Positions 43,133 through 52,899 of a stretch of 64,000 nt of DNA are shown here, piece after piece. This DNA is from Branchiostoma floridae (Eukaryota > Chordata > Leptocardii > Amphioxiformes > Branchiostomatidae). Position numbers and translations under genes: made by a program. The DNA lies in assembly GCF_000003815.2 (NCBI RefSeq), contig NC_049996.1, positions 5,103,069 to 5,167,068 on the forward strand. Direction: 5' to 3'. Positions within the stretch are counted from its first letter, which is position 1. Every line of letters begins with the position of its first letter. The notes beneath the pieces were generated by a model, which was not told the origin of the DNA, searched no databases, and worked only from the letters and a program-made list of their open reading frames with translations.

Positions 43133-44112
43133 TTAACCCTCAAGCACCCGACCTTTTTTTGCGACTAAAATGACCGAGTGGGGTCCAAACGGACCCCAAA
43201 ATGTTTTGTTCATAAAATCTCAGTACCATGTCTTATCGGCGAGCATTATACATACATTGCTTCGTTAATGTAAGAGGAAGATTTTGAGATGTTAAGGTGT
43301 TGCTAATTCCAACTCATTATCATAATTTATGCAAAAGTTCAGAAGGACCACGTTTTGCACTAAACCTATTCCCACCAGATAGGGGAATTTTGAGGCCCTC
43401 AGCAACATTTATGTCGCATAACTCATGAACGGCTAGAGCTAAAGCTACGAAACTTGGTAATTTATCACAAAATATTGTTTGCAAAAGTTTTTGGTCAATA
43501 AAGTAAGTTTATCATTTTTTGGGGTTGCCATGGCAACCATATTCTAACAGGCATATTTTTGCCAAAATTTGACAATTTCAATATTAACAAGGTTTTCTTG
43601 GTAAAATACACCTGTTTTCTGACAACAATTAAATTCTATGAAATTCAATGCAGTTTTCATGACTTAAAATTTATAATTTATGCTAATTTCATGACGTCAT
43701 TGGTCAAAATCCAAGATGGCCGCCCCGATTAGGCAAATGACGTCATAATGTCGTCACATTACATGTTGATGACCCAGAAATTTTTGTGATGATTCCAATT
43801 TACATTTTTATTATTGTCTGAAAGTTTGGTATTCATACTGTAAGTGGTTAAGGAGTTAGCCTCCAAAGTTTGTTTTAAAAACTGCACATTTTTGCTGGGG
43901 TCCATTTGGACCCCAGAGGAACTGAACACAAACTTTCTTTATAATTTCCACATTATTGTACCAATCATTGCGAAAACTTAGGAGAAGGTGTAAGACATAT
44001 TGATTGACAAAGTCACGGAAGGATTTTTTCTTCAGATCAAAAATGTTGAAATGGCACTTCAAAATGTACGCCTGGGGTCCAAATGGACCCCACTCGGGTG
44101 TTTGAGGGTTAA
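43133..44112. mobile_element. piggyBac-like MITE, complete
   Basis: TTAA at both ends (43133-43136, 44109-44112) and inverted repeats CCCTCAAGCACCCGA / CCCTCAAACACCCGA. The interior has GGGGTCC-NNNN-GGACCCC palindromes at about 43173, 43899 and 44073, the palindrome GGTTGCCATGGCAACC at 43523-43538, and AAAATCCAAGATGGCCGCC at about 43697. About 980 bp with no transposase ORF. TTAA duplication and CCCT ends are the piggyBac pattern. Confidence 0.8.
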
Positions 44113-45578
44113 TTGTTTTGAGCCGTAGACTGACTAAGTGCATGTCGCGTTGTTGCAGAGAAGATCCGACAGGGGTCTTGCACGTTGCCAATAGGTAGAG
44201 AAATGCCAAAAGGAATCGAGAAGGAAACGGTACCAGGAGGATGAGCCCTGGATCAAGGGAATAGAAAGAAGGTACGGTATTACACCGATAAAGATCATGC
44301 ACAGGACAAGCGATACAAAGTGCTGCAGCGGTATCACGCTGGTGTAGAGCATGCCCACACATTTAATTACACTTATAAAAAGCATGCGCAGCAGAAGCGA
44401 GACCATGAGAGGGATAGTTATAAAACAGATCCAAATAATAGGGATTGAAAAGAAAAGACACATGCAGTATAAAAGAAATGAAAGAGAATTCCGCTGAAGG
44501 ACATTGAACGGTTCCAAATGGAATGCTAAAAGGGGCACGAATGTGTTTACACTGCATGTTATAGGCTCTTGTTTCGCTATCTAGTCGTAAAATATCACAA
44601 AGCAAAGTATGTCCAGACAATTTAGCACTGCCTTATAGGTACAAAATGTACATCAATGCAATGTAGACTGCAGCCGACAGGCATACTCCACAGCAAATTC
44701 ATCCGATCGTCAAGAGTGGATTTTCCCTACAAATCACATAGCTATGCAGGTATGTTCGTAAATGATACAGTCAACCATTTTTGGTAACAGTCCAGTTTAA
44801 GTTAAAACATACTTATGTTAACGGCTATTCTTTTTGCAGGTACTATTATTTACTGTTGTAACAAGTGTGACAACAGTCACCCCTAACTCACATTTTATAC
44901 ATATTTTATACACTGTGAAGTTTGGCTTCAATATCATTCTAAAACTGTTAAGTACACAAAAGGCAAATTTCTGAAACCAATAGTTATATGCATATGTGAA
45001 TATTTACCTAGTCATTGTCACCTAACATAAATGTGACAAATGAACGTCTTTACAGGTGCGATTCCAAAGCAAACCATGTACGTGTTCCATCACTTTGATC
45101 CACTGTGTGAAGTGCATTGCAAGAGTTAAAGCAAGGTATTTATAGAAAAAAACACACCAAAATTTACCCATTCAAAGAGCTGTGCAGTATGTGACAAAGT
45201 TGAGTCAATTACAGATCAAGAAAGGTGGCAAAACGTACAGTTTGGCATCCCCCCAAATGGATGTTAGAGTTCTTGCAATAAATACATGAAAATCACAGCG
45301 GAATAGATGCACCTCTAAAACCACAGTAACTCTTGTATCCTAATGAAAGGGAGTCTTCCCTCCGCAAATTATATATAAAAGCACGTAACGTTAATTCTTT
45401 AGCGAAATAGCGGAACGTTTTAGAGTTAGAACCACCTAAGGTAATGCATGGTAAAACATTGCCAAGTTGGGGCGTGCATAGTTATTATATAAACATGAAA
45501 AATTCTACAAGCCAGGTAACATTGCCAAGTTACGGGAGGTAATAGTTGTAAACCTTTAAATTTTTAGATAAAGAGTAA

Positions 45579-45707
45579 ATGGAGGCAGCTCGGGAATGTG
45601 TCACAATCACAATCAGGGACGACCTATCCGGAGAGGGATATGATATCGCGTTACAAGTGTTCCCGCCTGCGGAAATCTGCCAAGAGCTCCTGAGATCAAA
45701 CAATTAG
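45579..45707 (+). CDS. 42-residue ORF, unknown
   Basis: ATG directly after an in-frame TAA; reads MEAARECVTITIRDDLSGEG, YDIALQVFPPAEICQELLRS, ending NN and TAG. The composition looks protein-like, but no family is recognised and no neighbouring exon could be joined. Confidence 0.25.
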   Translation: MEAARECVTITIRDDLSGEGYDIALQVFPPAEICQELLRSNN

Positions 45708-46333
45708 AAAACACTTATCAAACCAAATTAATCAAAATCCGTGACAGTAAATATCGATGTTGGCTAGATTCCCATTATAGTATGAAAGCTATTGTAAATA
45801 TTTATCTCTTAAAACCCAAATGCCACCAGACTTAAACTGTATGTCTCAATCTCATTGAGCAAGGTTCTGTCATTTAAAATACGACCAACCAGCATGCTAC
45901 TTTGGGGTGATTGACAGATAGCTTCCCGCCATAACTTGTAAAAAGAAACTAAATCGCAACAACCTTATTTGTTCAAAAATTCTCGTCAGGAACTCTTTAC
46001 ATCCTACTTACCTACCTACCTAGTCCCTTGACCTCCTTTACATTACAATCTCCAATACGGCCAACAATCTTGGCTTTGGTTGTTTTTGTTTTTTTAGAAC
46101 GAAGAAAATTTATCAATTGTTTATTTGGAAACATAGCGTGCCGTCCTCATGTGGCGTTATGTCTCGAGCTCGTCTTCCTCAGACATCATCATCTGCTGTA
46201 ACTGGACGTGATGTCTTGACTAGCACGTGACTTTGACTCATGCGCGTGTGATGTACGGAGTCAGCAGGGAGCGATCAATGATCATAGTTCTTTTGGTTAG
46301 ACATTGTAACAGCATATTCACTGCGGTATCTGC

Positions 46334-46834
46334 TTGAGGTTGATATTTGATTATGGTGTAATGATGTACACAATGAGAAATTTGAACGTGGGATTTGATG
46401 GTCGCAGAGCAGGAGGACATACTGCCCTCTACGCTTATGGTCTACTTGATCTGCTTGATGTTAGAAGGCAGGCCTGGCACGGGCGTCGGTCTTGGCACTG
46501 CGTATTCAAAGGTGTTACCAAGACCCAACGGTCTGTTATGACCGAACCCCTAAGTATAGACCACGGCTCTTGTGAAGTAGAGGGCGATCCCATGGTAATC
46601 ATCCACGGCCATCTGTGTCAAGCCTTGCTGGGACAGGGCATCGATGTTTGTCTGTTTCCAGACGATTTGAAGTCCCTCCATAGCCAGCTGACACTAGTGG
46701 TTCACGCTACAACCCCAGACGTTGCCTGTGCCTGTGCCAGTTATGCCGATGGTGGTGTAATCTTCGCAGAAAACGTCTGTGAGCTGGGCTGCGATGCTCC
46801 ATGGGGACAGGTTCAGAAGCGACTCCCTGGATAA
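46334..46834 (+). CDS. 166-codon ORF, unknown
   Basis: The longest open frame in the right half outside repeats. Cys/Ala/Gly-rich end (DVACACASYADGGVIFAENV). It has no recognised motif, no signal peptide and no promoter or poly(A) context. The opposite strand has frames interrupted by few stops, so this may be the antisense of a decayed gene. Confidence 0.25.
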   Translation: MRLIFDYGVMMYTMRNLNVGFDGRRAGGHTALYAYGLLDLLDVRRQAWHGRRSWHCVFKGVTKTQRSVMTEPLSIDHGSCEVEGDPMVIIHGHLCQALLGQGIDVCLFPDDLKSLHSQLTLVVHATTPDVACACASYADGGVIFAENVCELGCDAPWGQVQKRLPG

Positions 46835-47404
46835 TGTTTTGAAAGCCTTTCTTTTAAAGAAGTGGACCGTTTCAATAATGTTGCCGATAGAAAGCTTGTT
46901 ACCATGACCTCCTACTTCCGCTTACTGCCTTGTACGTGAAAATTTGTAGCTATTAGCTATAATAAATGCTTACAAAACGACTGCAACATTCTTGGCATTT
47001 GCAAAAATAAGTTTTAACTGTGTTTTTTTTATAGGAGATAGGGAGGAGTGAATGCCTGGGATATTTTTTTTCAATTAATGAATTTTACAACGTACAAATT
47101 TGTAGTAATGATTGATTTGTAAACGACTGCAATATCTTTCATGGTGGGTTTCGTGTACTATCCTGTAGAGTGTCAAGTGGATAAAATCTTACTACTGGCT
47201 ACAGTGTACAAAAAAGTGCCTCTTCTGATTGCCAATTACATCTGTACTAGGTTAGACTAGTGATAAAAGGAACAAAAAAATCTGTATATCACCATAGGTT
47301 TCAAGCCTTTCCGTTACTAATGTCTTCTTCTGGTGATCCGATTAGTGGTCAGGCTAGTACCTTGGTTGATAGGGAACACACACCATGTTGCATTCGGTAC
47401 GGTA

Positions 47405-47543
47405 TGCAGTATTTTACATACTTCCTCAGCTGAATGTTCTGGTTACAGTTTATTCCGGTCTCTGTCTGGGCTGTAAGCATATGGCCATCTGGAATCCTAA
47501 CCCGTGCTAGATTCATATCCCGCAGCATATCTTGCAGCTCTGC
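47405..47543 (-). pseudogene. unknown exon-like block, copy 1
   Basis: Preceded by a CCCCCAG acceptor; reads AELQDMLRDMNLARVRIPDG, HMLTAQTETGIN, QLRKYVKY. A paralogous block lies at 49390-49633 on the same strand. Family not recognised. It is downstream of the YqaJ relic in transcription direction. Confidence 0.45.
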
Positions 47544-47959
47544 CTGGGGGAATAATATCCGGGGGATTTGGAGTCTGCTGTATCCTAATTTATGACAGAA
47601 TAATGAAATGATGTCTAATGATATAACACTACATTACCTTTGCCCTTTTAGTAACAGGATGTTCCCTCTGCACGTCTGGAGGGCATTTCCGCTGCCGTTT
47701 CCTTTTCCTCGTGGGTGCTGTTTCCCCATCACCTTTATATTGCTCTTAGGCCCAGAAGGGACCATGCTGAGGTTGAGGCTTTTCACGCGCAAGGTTGACA
47801 GAGTTACTTGCAGTCCTATTATAGTATTGTCGCTGCTCTGTATGCTCTAACATAACGAGAAGCCGCACAAGAAATAATTTTCATGGACATGTAGAGCAAG
47901 AGTAATTGATTTGAAGAAGCAGTTTCATCTCTTTTTTTGACTGACAGTTTTTTTAAGGT

Positions 47960-48360
47960 CTTTATGTAGTACTACCAATCTAGGGCAGTTTTCATGGTGT
48001 GCCACTGATCTTTGACAAACGCAATGCGCTTCAAATGATAGTCGTCCCTACATTTCACCAGAAAATCTCACCACTTCTCCCCTGTCAGGCACACTTGCTC
48101 CATCACCTGGTAGTAAAAGCTGTCAGTGGGCTTCAGTTTTTAGGTTCCATTGTTCTGTTTTATTAGATGGAGACATGTAGTGAAGCTTTATCTCATGCAG
48201 ACCATGTGGGATTTCAGAGTGTGGTTCATAGACTTTCCTGTCGGGTGATGCTTCTATTTCTGTGGCGGATAGATTGATGACAAATCCAGACAGGTAGACA
48301 TTATTGCCTGGAACAACGGAGTGCAGTTTGGCTCATGCTTGATGCGAAATTTCATTGCTT
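47960..48360 (-). pseudogene. decayed YqaJ-type nuclease domain
   Basis: Three frame segments on the - strand line up with the YqaJ viral-recombinase (lambda-exonuclease-like, PD-(D/E)XK) fold in order. They are KHEPNC...LFQAI; VYLSGFVINL then EASPDRKVYEPHSE (family norm ASPDG.VYDP) and HGLHEIKLHY (norm GLLEIKCP, the catalytic E-x-K); and FYYQVMEQVCLTGEKW ... HLKRIAFVKDQWHTM (norm YYYQVQGQL.TG..WCDF). Frameshifts separate the segments, and stops fall at 48070-48068 (TGA) and 47974-47972 (TAG). Such nucleases process DNA ends; in animals they occur in transposon- or virus-derived genes. This copy cannot make a working protein. Confidence 0.75.
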
Positions 48361-48804
48361 ATGTTTGTATACTCAGACCTATCAGCAATCTTTGGGCATC
48401 ACTCTGATAGAAATTAATTGATCCAGTAGATTCAATGTGACAAAATTTCAATATGTTACTTAATTGCTTCAGTTTGAACCTCTCGGATGCAGGCTGCTAG
48501 TACCTTAAAGATGTCTCTTTCGGCTTTGATATAAAAATGTATTTTATGAATATTACAAATACAATCATATACAATACGATTCAATATTACTTGGTATCAA
48601 GCAACTCTACTACATTTGTATAGATTTGTGTATTTGTTCTCTGTGCTCTGAAATAATAGAAACGTACATTTCCCATTCAGACTAAATTTCTCTCTCCCAC
48701 ACAGAGCAACAATTCTCTGACTCACCGAAAAGTTTTGGTCAGTGTGGGAGAGAATTTCACTCTATGAGTTCAATATTACAGTGCTTTTGAATCTTTAAAC
48801 TTAC

Positions 48805-48897
48805 AGCATTAAAGGTCTCATTGACCAGCACTGAGCACAAACCCAATCTTACAACGGACTCGTTGGTTTTGAGGGTTAAATCCTCCAGTAGTGCCAT
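48805..48897 (-). CDS. exon-like block with start codon and strong donor
   Basis: 31 codons from ATG 48897 (in-frame stop just upstream): MALLEDLTLKTNESVVRLGL, CSVLVNETFNA, then the near-consensus donor gtaagttt. Phase 0. It lies about 0.45 kb upstream of the YqaJ relic on the same strand and may have been a 5' exon of the same or a related gene. Unrecognised. Confidence 0.35.
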
Positions 48898-49389
48898 TCC
48901 CTGTGTATGTTATCACAGGTCAGTCATCACCGCTGCTGTCTGCTGTCTCCTCTGCAATGCCACCCTCCTTTTTAAAAACCTTAAGCAATGATGGCAGTAG
49001 TATCTTAGTTTTATCCTTTTGTTGGTCAGTCTATTTTTTTTTCAAAGGCACCCTGCTCATGTTCCGTTATCTTTGCTTGCTCACTTTCTAGCTTAGTCTT
49101 GTAATCCTCAACGTCATGACTTCTTTCTTCTAACTGAGCTTGACCACCATAATGATTCGTTTGTGTCATAGACTAGTCATCTAGGATTTATAAAATTCAA
49201 ATACGACGTTTCAAACAGTGTCCACTATTCTTCTCCAGTAAATTGAAAAAAAATAAAAGTATACAAATCTTATGGAAAAAATAATGCTATGATTGTAAGT
49301 TGAGTACATGTTGCAATGTACTTATGAATGCAGTATAGTGTTGAAAAATGTAAAGCAGTGCGTATGTAAATATTCTAGTACCTCAGTGA

Positions 49390-49633
49390 ATAGGGAAAAC
49401 ACCATGTTGTATTCGGTACAATATTCTATGCAGTATTCTACATACGGACCTGTCACTTGGGGCTCAGGAGCAACCGGGCCTGTCATATAGGGCTTCCTCA
49501 GCTGTCTGGTCTGGCTCCAGTTTATGCCGATGTCTGTCTGGGCTGTTAGCATGTGGCCATCTGCAATCCTAACTCTTGTTGGTTCATATCCCGCAGCATA
49601 TCCTGCAGCTCTGCCCGGGGATGACCCTGTCAT
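49390..49633 (-). pseudogene. unknown exon-like block, copy 2
   Basis: Nucleotide-level paralogue of 47405-47543. Shared protein core is RVRIADGHMLTAQTDIGIN...QLRK. A one-base difference before the core (AACCAACAAGAG versus AATCTAGCACGGG) shifts the upstream frame, and about 45 extra bp encode PYMTGPVAPEPQVTG after QLRK. The pair suggests a tandem gene or element duplication about 2 kb apart. Confidence 0.45.
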
Positions 49634-50389
49634 GAGGTAGTACTGCAGTTGGGCACGTTCATACCTGCACTGGTTACCTTGCGTGCTCCCTGTAACTCGA
49701 CGAAGCGCCTCCTTGCAGTTGCAAATATACCTCTGGAGTTGTATTTCTTGCTTTGGTGATCTGACACACTATGATTTGCCGATTAAAATTAGAATATTAG
49801 TATTATTGTTGATTTGATTTTGATTTGAAATGAACCAATGATTTTTGCTCCAGAAAACTGTACTAAACAGTGAGTACTAACTCCTGAATAGTTTAATCAT
49901 GTAGGCAATCACTAAAAGGGACTCTTGGTTGTGTAAAAAATACAGACTCTTTATTCCAAAAGTACTCACTGATACTAATTGGATGGTTACAGTTAGATGT
50001 GGAAGTTGAATATGTGTTATAATCTGTAGAGAAGTTAATTTTTTTTGGATACATTTTATTGGCTCGGACGTGAGTTAGTAAAGTGACAAACGCTGGTGTT
50101 GCCCTTTCAGTGGTATAGAAAGAAATCTAGGGAATTCTGTTGGCGGATAATAAGACTTGAACGGTGTCTGAATTAACGCACTTGCAACCAGGATAGTCAC
50201 AAAATTAAACAAGCGTATTTAGTTGGCCCAACGCTAGAACCTGTTGTATGTGTCATCGTAAACTATCGCATGCCTTGCTGCCACAGTATCATCGCTTATC
50301 TGCAAGCTCCGAGACAAGCCGCAGCAGTAGTTGGAGGTTCTCATGACCACATAGAGTACGGCAGTTTGAGCTTTAGAAGCAGTTTAATC

Positions 50390-50563
50390 TGAGGGGTTTG
50401 TGAGTCTTCAGATCGTCCTTATCAAGAAGTTTCAGGATGTTAACTGAAGTGTATTTGACTTCTCCATCGGTCGGACTTGTGGTGGTGTTGGCAGTGTATT
50501 ATGATACGTCATAAGCAACTGTAACTCAGACTTAACAGCGGCAGCGAGTTTTCCAGCCTCCAT
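50390..50563 (-). pseudogene. start-like coding block with frameshift
   Basis: ATG 50563 opens MEAGKLAAAVKSELQLLMTY then HNTLPTPPQVRP; the next frame continues DGEVKYTSVNILKLLDKDDL then KTHKPLRLNC. One frameshift joins the two. Not recognised; it lies upstream of the YqaJ relic on the same strand. Confidence 0.35.
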
Positions 50564-50789
50564 ACTTGAATACAGTGATTGACATTCGTGTGTCTTTCAA
50601 TCAAGAGAAATTAAACGGTTTTAAAAACAGCAAAACTTATGTTCATACTATAATTAATAAACTTTAATTTCAATGTCATAAACACAATGCACAATGACAT
50701 ACACAATTACAGCATTAGATAGCATACAGTTAGTACTAAAGCATCCAGGTGAAAAAATCTGACCAGTACTATTAATATCAATCAATGAA

Positions 50790-51150
50790 TATTTCAATAC
50801 AGCTTTGAAATAAAAAAGACATTTTCCAATATTTTAGATATACAGCAAGTGTACCCTGTAAATGGGAGTCATATCAATCAATTTTTAGTTTAATACAACA
50901 CACGACTTTGAAATAAAAAAGACATGTTCCTGTTGTTTATAATCAATGTTAAACCTAAATGTGACTATGTCATCATATTGATTAATCAATCAATCAATTA
51001 ATTCAACATGCCACTTTGAAATGAAAAAAAAAAAACATTTACAATGTTGGACGTTCAGTAAGTGGACCCTGTGGCTGATTGGGAGTCCTACCAATTAATC
51101 AACCAATCGTTTAATACAACATATGACTTTGAAATAAAAAAGGACATTTT
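50790..51150. repeat. degenerate minisatellite, about 110-bp unit, four copies
   Basis: The core ACTTTGAAATAAAAAAGACA recurs at about 50802, 50911, 51011 and 51125, with TTTAATACAACA before several copies and GTGTACCCTGTAAATGGGAG / GTGGACCCTGTGGCTGATTG between them. Confidence 0.75.
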
Positions 51151-51644
51151 CCACTTTGTTATTATCTCATGTAATAGTATTTTATGTGTCAATGGCATGA
51201 AAATGTAAGCAATGTAAATGGCTTACAATATCCTTACTATATTTAATGATTTGTAAATACAAATGTGGACTAAATTCCACCAGCTCCTGTCGTTCAAATG
51301 GTCATAGACAATTCCGGTTCCAGAGAGAGACGCATGCTTTCTATTTAGCATGATTTAGTGAGTAAGGTCCATGTGTCTTTTGCAAACTCCTGTCCATGAT
51401 ATTTGGCATTACCCAGATATTTTAAACCTGGGTGGCTCGCCGCGTCTTGGTAATGACTTATGGACAATATTGAGCTTTTATTACGTATACTGTAAGCATA
51501 TGCCACTAATTCTGTATAGAAGAGCAAACGTCCTAGATAAATAGCTTCAGTCGTCATTTACACAAGGTGGTGAAAAGTTTGTCAGATATGCGCATACAGT
51601 GAATATCTGATCTGCTTGTGGTGCCATTGTGACTGGCATTACAC

Positions 51645-51843
51645 TATCTATGATATGGAAGTTTTGGAATTAGCAACCTCTTATCATGTCAAAATCTTCC
51701 TCTTACATTGACAAAGCAATGTATGCACAATGATCACCGATAGGAATTGAAACTGAGATTTTATGAACAAAACATTTTGGGGTCCGTTTGGACCCCACTC
51801 GGTCATTTTAGTCGCAAAAATAGGTCGGGTGCTTGAGGGTTAA
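51645..51843. mobile_element. solo end of the TTAA-family element (second copy, inverted)
   Basis: Reverse complement of the left end of the element at 43133-44112, ending GGTCGGGTGCTTGAGGGTTAA at 51843. It includes GGGGTCCGTTTGGACCCC (51779-51796). Matching fades at about 51645 and no second terminus was found nearby. Confidence 0.75.
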
Positions 51844-52494
51844 AGACCAGAGCGCCTGGTTATAGTATTGTCTGATACTCTGCCTGTCTATAACCTGGAA
51901 ACAAATGTAATCCCCACAAGTGCTTTGCACGTGTTGTGGTGTTTGTAGTTGCTGTATGTTTGTGAATGAGCAAGCATGGCGGAAGGTTTCTCGATAAAAA
52001 TTTCAGTACCATCGATATATCTTATCCTTGGATATTGAGAAAATTACGGTCATTTGTGCTTTAATAGCTGCCTGGGATGTGCATTTTTTTCCATCTCGCC
52101 TCCTTTCCCGCAATTTTGATGTTCATATCCTTGTTTCCTAAAATTGATATAGTGACATACAGATCAACACATAGCTGGTAAATGGCAGTTTCAGCGGCCA
52201 GCAGTTTGCCAGACTATGACTATGCTAGACTATGTATACTAAAAGTGTGTGACTACAATGTATGGCACTTCTGCAAACGTTGAAAACCACCGCGAACACT
52301 CCACTTTTCCACTAGCAAGAAATTAAATCCCCACTATTATATGCACCTTGCTGGATTACAGTAAACGTTTGTCAAGCACACCAACAATTACAAACTTAAT
52401 ATCATCATGTCATTGAAAAAGCCTATGGTGAATTCCCATCCTGTCAATAATAAACATAAATAGTAATATCTTGTGTCTGATCTGACGATCTTAC

Positions 52495-52610
52495 TGTCAG
52501 GTCCCTGATCTTACGATTCACCTGTTTTTCCGTCCTTGCGTATCCACTGTACCGCAGCTGGTGTGTAATCTCAGCATAGGCCTCCTTCTTCCTCACCGTA
52601 TCCAGTTTGT
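52495..52610 (-). CDS. Myb/SANT-like DNA-binding exon (partial)
   Basis: The - strand frame reads KLDTVRKKEAYAEITHQLRY, SGYARTEKQVNRKIRDLT, then donor gtaaga at 52494-52489. The pattern KKxxxxEIxxxLxxxGYxRTxKQxxxKIxxL is the last two helices of Myb/SANT-like domains found in many transposon-linked and transcription-factor genes. The acceptor side is unclear and the first helix (with its Trp) is missing. It may be an exon of a decayed transposon gene. Confidence 0.6.
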
Positions 52611-52899
52611 AAAAAAACATATAGCGTTACATCACTATATAACTCGTGAAAAATGGCATAATAAGTCATGTGCATATTGTAATGTTGTCTATGGCGTCTA
52701 TAACCTCCAACGTCCCCTTCACCTCTCTTGCCTGGGTCGCTCATTCTTGCTCCCGTGAGATTTTGCTTTTAGCAATGACCTTTGAATGGCTTTCAGAACA
52801 AAATGATAGCATAAGTCAAAAATTTAATCGCAGATGATAGATTTACCATTTAAAGCAATGTATCATTATGTATTACATGATAACTCCCCGTCGCGAAAG

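Larger units (their letters stand above)
44113..47404. other. region without a supported gene
   Basis: Holds two unrecognised ORFs described separately (45579-45707, 46334-46834). Otherwise only short frames on both strands; overlapping - strand frames at 44134-44620 have no motifs. Confidence 0.35.

Noticed and set aside
43856-44538. - strand ORFs of 134-168 codons
   Set aside because: They run through the piggyBac-like MITE and its flank; the residues come from GGGGTCC palindromes and AT-rich sequence.
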